The notes beneath the pieces were generated by a model. It was not told the DNA's origin and made no database searches. It saw nothing but the letters and a program-made list of their open reading frames with translations. Below are positions 62,392-64,000 of a stretch of DNA of 64,000 nucleotides, in pieces; within the stretch, counting starts at the first letter, position 1, and every line of letters begins with the position of its first letter. A program made the translations under genes and the position numbers. Source of the DNA: Planctomycetaceae bacterium (GTDB taxonomy: Bacteria > Planctomycetota > Planctomycetia > Planctomycetales > Planctomycetaceae); assembly GCA_020638955.1 (NCBI GenBank), contig JACKHO010000005.1:496001-560000 (forward strand). The letters run 5' to 3'.

Positions 62392-62551
62392 GTTAATCCA
62401 CCGGTCGAGAAAGACGGGATGAGCTGTCAATTCCGCGAATCGTAGTGGGAGCGGTCTCGAATCTCAAACCGTCCGGTCGGCGGTGGCGAAGCAAGCCGAG
62501 TTTGCGGGTTGTGCTGGTCGTAGTAGTACAGTGGCCTCGTGAACGACCACC

Positions 62552-63442
62552 TTACTTACGTTCCAGCCGTTTGCCCTGTTGATAAAGTGCTTCCATTTCT
62601 TCCAGCGAAGCCTCCCGAATTGTCTTTCCCTGTTCACGCAGCCCCCGCTCGATGTACTGGAAGCGATTCGAGAATTTGCGATTCGCTCGCCGCAACGCTT
62701 CTTCGGGGTTCACATTCCAGCGGCGGGCAATGTTAGCGACGACGAACAATACGTCGCCCAACTCCCCCTCAATGCGGTGCTGACGTTCTTTGTCGTCCAC
62801 TGGTTCGTCGGGAACGGGGGCCATGTCGACCGCGGCGGGAATGTCAGGCACATCCCCCTCGGGATACAGCTCTTCCTGAAGTTCGCCGATTTCTTCGCGG
62901 AGTTTGTCGAACAGCATGGCCCGGTGCGGAAAATCGTAGCCGACGTTCGCCGCCCGTTTGGTCAGCCGCGCAGCACGAGCGAGTGAGGGTAGGTCAGCCG
63001 GAATTCCATCGAGGGCCGACTCGCGCTCCTGCTTCTCCTTCGACTTCGCGGCTTCCCAGTGTGTCCGAACTTCGTCGGCAGATTCGACGACGACATCACC
63101 AAAGACGTGGGGATGCCGCTGGATCATTTTCGTCGTCAGTCCTTCGATGACCTGCACAATGTTGAATCGCCCCTCGTCGGCTCCAATTTGAGCATCCAGC
63201 ACCACTTGCAGCAGGACGTCTCCCAGTTCTTCAACAATGGCTGCGTCGTCTCCGGAGTCAATCGCCTCCAGAAGTTCGTAAGTCTCTTCGAGCGTGTACG
63301 GCTTAATCGTTGCCAGCGTTTGTTTGCGATCCCAGGGACAACCCTCGGGTGAACGCAATTTGGCCACGACATCGCACAGTTTGCGGAACGAGGATTCCAG
63401 TTGGTCGGCGGGTGGAGGCGTTCCGGGAGCGGGCTGATTCAT
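62552..63442 (-). CDS. mazG: nucleoside triphosphate pyrophosphohydrolase
   Basis: A 296-residue MazG with two repeats of the MazG domain. The first (about 15-110) has CPWDRKQT, then EETYELLEAI, EELGDVLLQVV and RHPHVFGD. The second (about 175-280) has RAANVGYDFP, then EEIGELQEELY and GELGDVLFVVANIAR. It hydrolyses NTPs to NMP and pyrophosphate and in E. coli modulates ppGpp-related signalling. Length exceeds the usual 263 because of an insert of about 25 residues (VPDIPAAVDMAPVPDEP) between helices of the second domain. It follows the metallopeptidase-like gene by 9 bp, so they are cotranscribed. Confidence 0.95.
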   Translation of the reverse strand: MNQPAPGTPPPADQLESSFRKLCDVVAKLRSPEGCPWDRKQTLATIKPYTLEETYELLEAIDSGDDAAIVEELGDVLLQVVLDAQIGADEGRFNIVQVIEGLTTKMIQRHPHVFGDVVVESADEVRTHWEAAKSKEKQERESALDGIPADLPSLARAARLTKRAANVGYDFPHRAMLFDKLREEIGELQEELYPEGDVPDIPAAVDMAPVPDEPVDDKERQHRIEGELGDVLFVVANIARRWNVNPEEALRRANRKFSNRFQYIERGLREQGKTIREASLEEMEALYQQGKRLERK

Positions 63443-63451
63443 TGGTTCAGA

Positions 63452-64000
63452 CTAGAGACGTGAACTGGCCGATCCGCGGGTGTAGGCGGTGCCTTCGGTC
63501 GATTTCAGGACGAATGTGATGTAGCTCGTCAGACGCTGGTCGGCGTCCGGAAAGAATGACCTGATTTCCATCGCGAATGACGAGGGCGATGAAGTTTTGC
63601 TGAGCTGCTCACAATACTCGATGAGCAACTCGCGTCCGCCGGGTGCATCGTGCAGGAGATAGTGCACCCAGGCCCATGCTTCCTGATAGTCGGCCCGCTG
63701 CATTTGCGAGACATCTTCCAGCTTTTCGAGGCGGGCCAAATCAGGCTTCCAGCCATTGCTGACAGCCAGGGCGAGGCGCTGCGCGTGTTGGTCGTGAATG
63801 CGTTCGGGGCCCTGCGGCGTGGTTTCAAAATACTCGGCGAGACCTTCATCCAGCCACAGCGGAACCGTTCGGAGTGAGGCGTGCAGCACGCCGTGTGTGT
63901 ATTCGTGTCGGAGGTCTTCTTCGATGTTGTCACCCCAGAATGCATAGACCGTGAGTTCGGTTGGCGAACCAACGAAGAACGCGCGTCGGGGAGGCAAATT
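63452..64000 (-). CDS. gluzincin-type metallopeptidase-like protein (partial, runs off the right edge)
   Basis: At least 181 residues from the right edge to the stop at 63452. The zinc motif HEYTHG (an HExxH) is followed 18 residues later by LDEGLAEYFE, giving the third Glu ligand of gluzincins. This resembles the DUF1570/peptidase-MA-like family of planctomycetes. The C-terminal region is helical (start YQEAWAWVHYLLHDAPGG). The N-terminus lies beyond 64000, so signal and domain order cannot be judged. It is upstream of mazG in the same operon. Confidence 0.75.
   Translation of the reverse strand, partial: NLPPRRAFFVGSPTELTVYAFWGDNIEEDLRHEYTHGVLHASLRTVPLWLDEGLAEYFETTPQGPERIHDQHAQRLALAVSNGWKPDLARLEKLEDVSQMQRADYQEAWAWVHYLLHDAPGGRELLIEYCEQLSKTSSPSSFAMEIRSFFPDADQRLTSYITFVLKSTEGTAYTRGSASSRL

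Overview
This 64 kb window is a piece of a planctomycete chromosome, most likely from the Planctomycetales (Planctomycetaceae-like). The lineage call rests on family content. There is a PSCyt1/DUF1549/DUF1553 cytochrome-like protein followed by its DUF1501 partner. There is the lysine-rich small basic protein shared by Planctomycetes, Verrucomicrobia and Chlamydiae, and a fused SecDF behind tgt and yajC. There are also a GxDLY-type SGNH hydrolase, a Tat-exported Gfo/Idh/MocA oxidoreductase and DUF2760. The genome is moderately GC-rich, with short transcription units on both strands and many dispersed palindromic repeats. I see no rRNA, tRNA, CRISPR array, transposase or phage gene.

Layout: 1-13.3 kb holds an edge-truncated methyltransferase, an M50 protease, a 1778-residue DNA-repair-type AAA ATPase, a VWA lipoprotein, planctomycete-specific exported and membrane proteins, and a DUF2760 protein. 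13.3-24.8 kb has class II ribonucleotide reductase, an AlaC-type aminotransferase, panB, a MoxR ATPase, an SGNH esterase, an FHA protein and small membrane proteins set among copies of a dispersed repeat. 25-28.4 kb has a lipoprotein and a three-gene sulfane-sulfur operon (ArsR regulator, rhodanese-DUF2892, persulfide dioxygenase-rhodanese). Its operator lies between the -35 and -10 boxes of its own promoter. 28.6-40.7 kb is housekeeping: small basic protein, pyrK, a trypsin-like protease, leuS (with two in-frame repeat-derived insertions), secDF, yajC, tgt and a secretin-like protein.

40.8-50.2 kb is more accessory. It has a Gfo/Idh/MocA oxidoreductase, a zinc-ribbon protein, two paralogous cupin/phosphomannose-isomerase-like genes flanking an AbiE-type toxin-antitoxin pair, a rhodanese, an exported tandem heavy-metal-associated (HMA) protein and a frameshifted pseudogene. 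50.4-64 kb has the DUF1553/DUF1501 pair, small exported and membrane proteins, cimA, a short MnmE-like GTPase coupled to a MazG-like protein, metY, mazG and an edge-truncated metallopeptidase-like gene.

The most striking signal precedes cimA (citramalate synthase, the pyruvate route to isoleucine). A 32-codon leader ORF contains nine isoleucine codons. Its last codons can form a 16-bp antiterminator helix that excludes a canonical rho-independent terminator just before cimA. This reads as a complete ribosome-mediated isoleucine attenuator. Other notable points are the self-regulated sulfane-sulfur operon, the repeats inside leuS, the inverted repeat before the AbiE pair, a MITE-like 144-bp element, and a repeat family carrying what looks like the start of a GxxExxxY gene.
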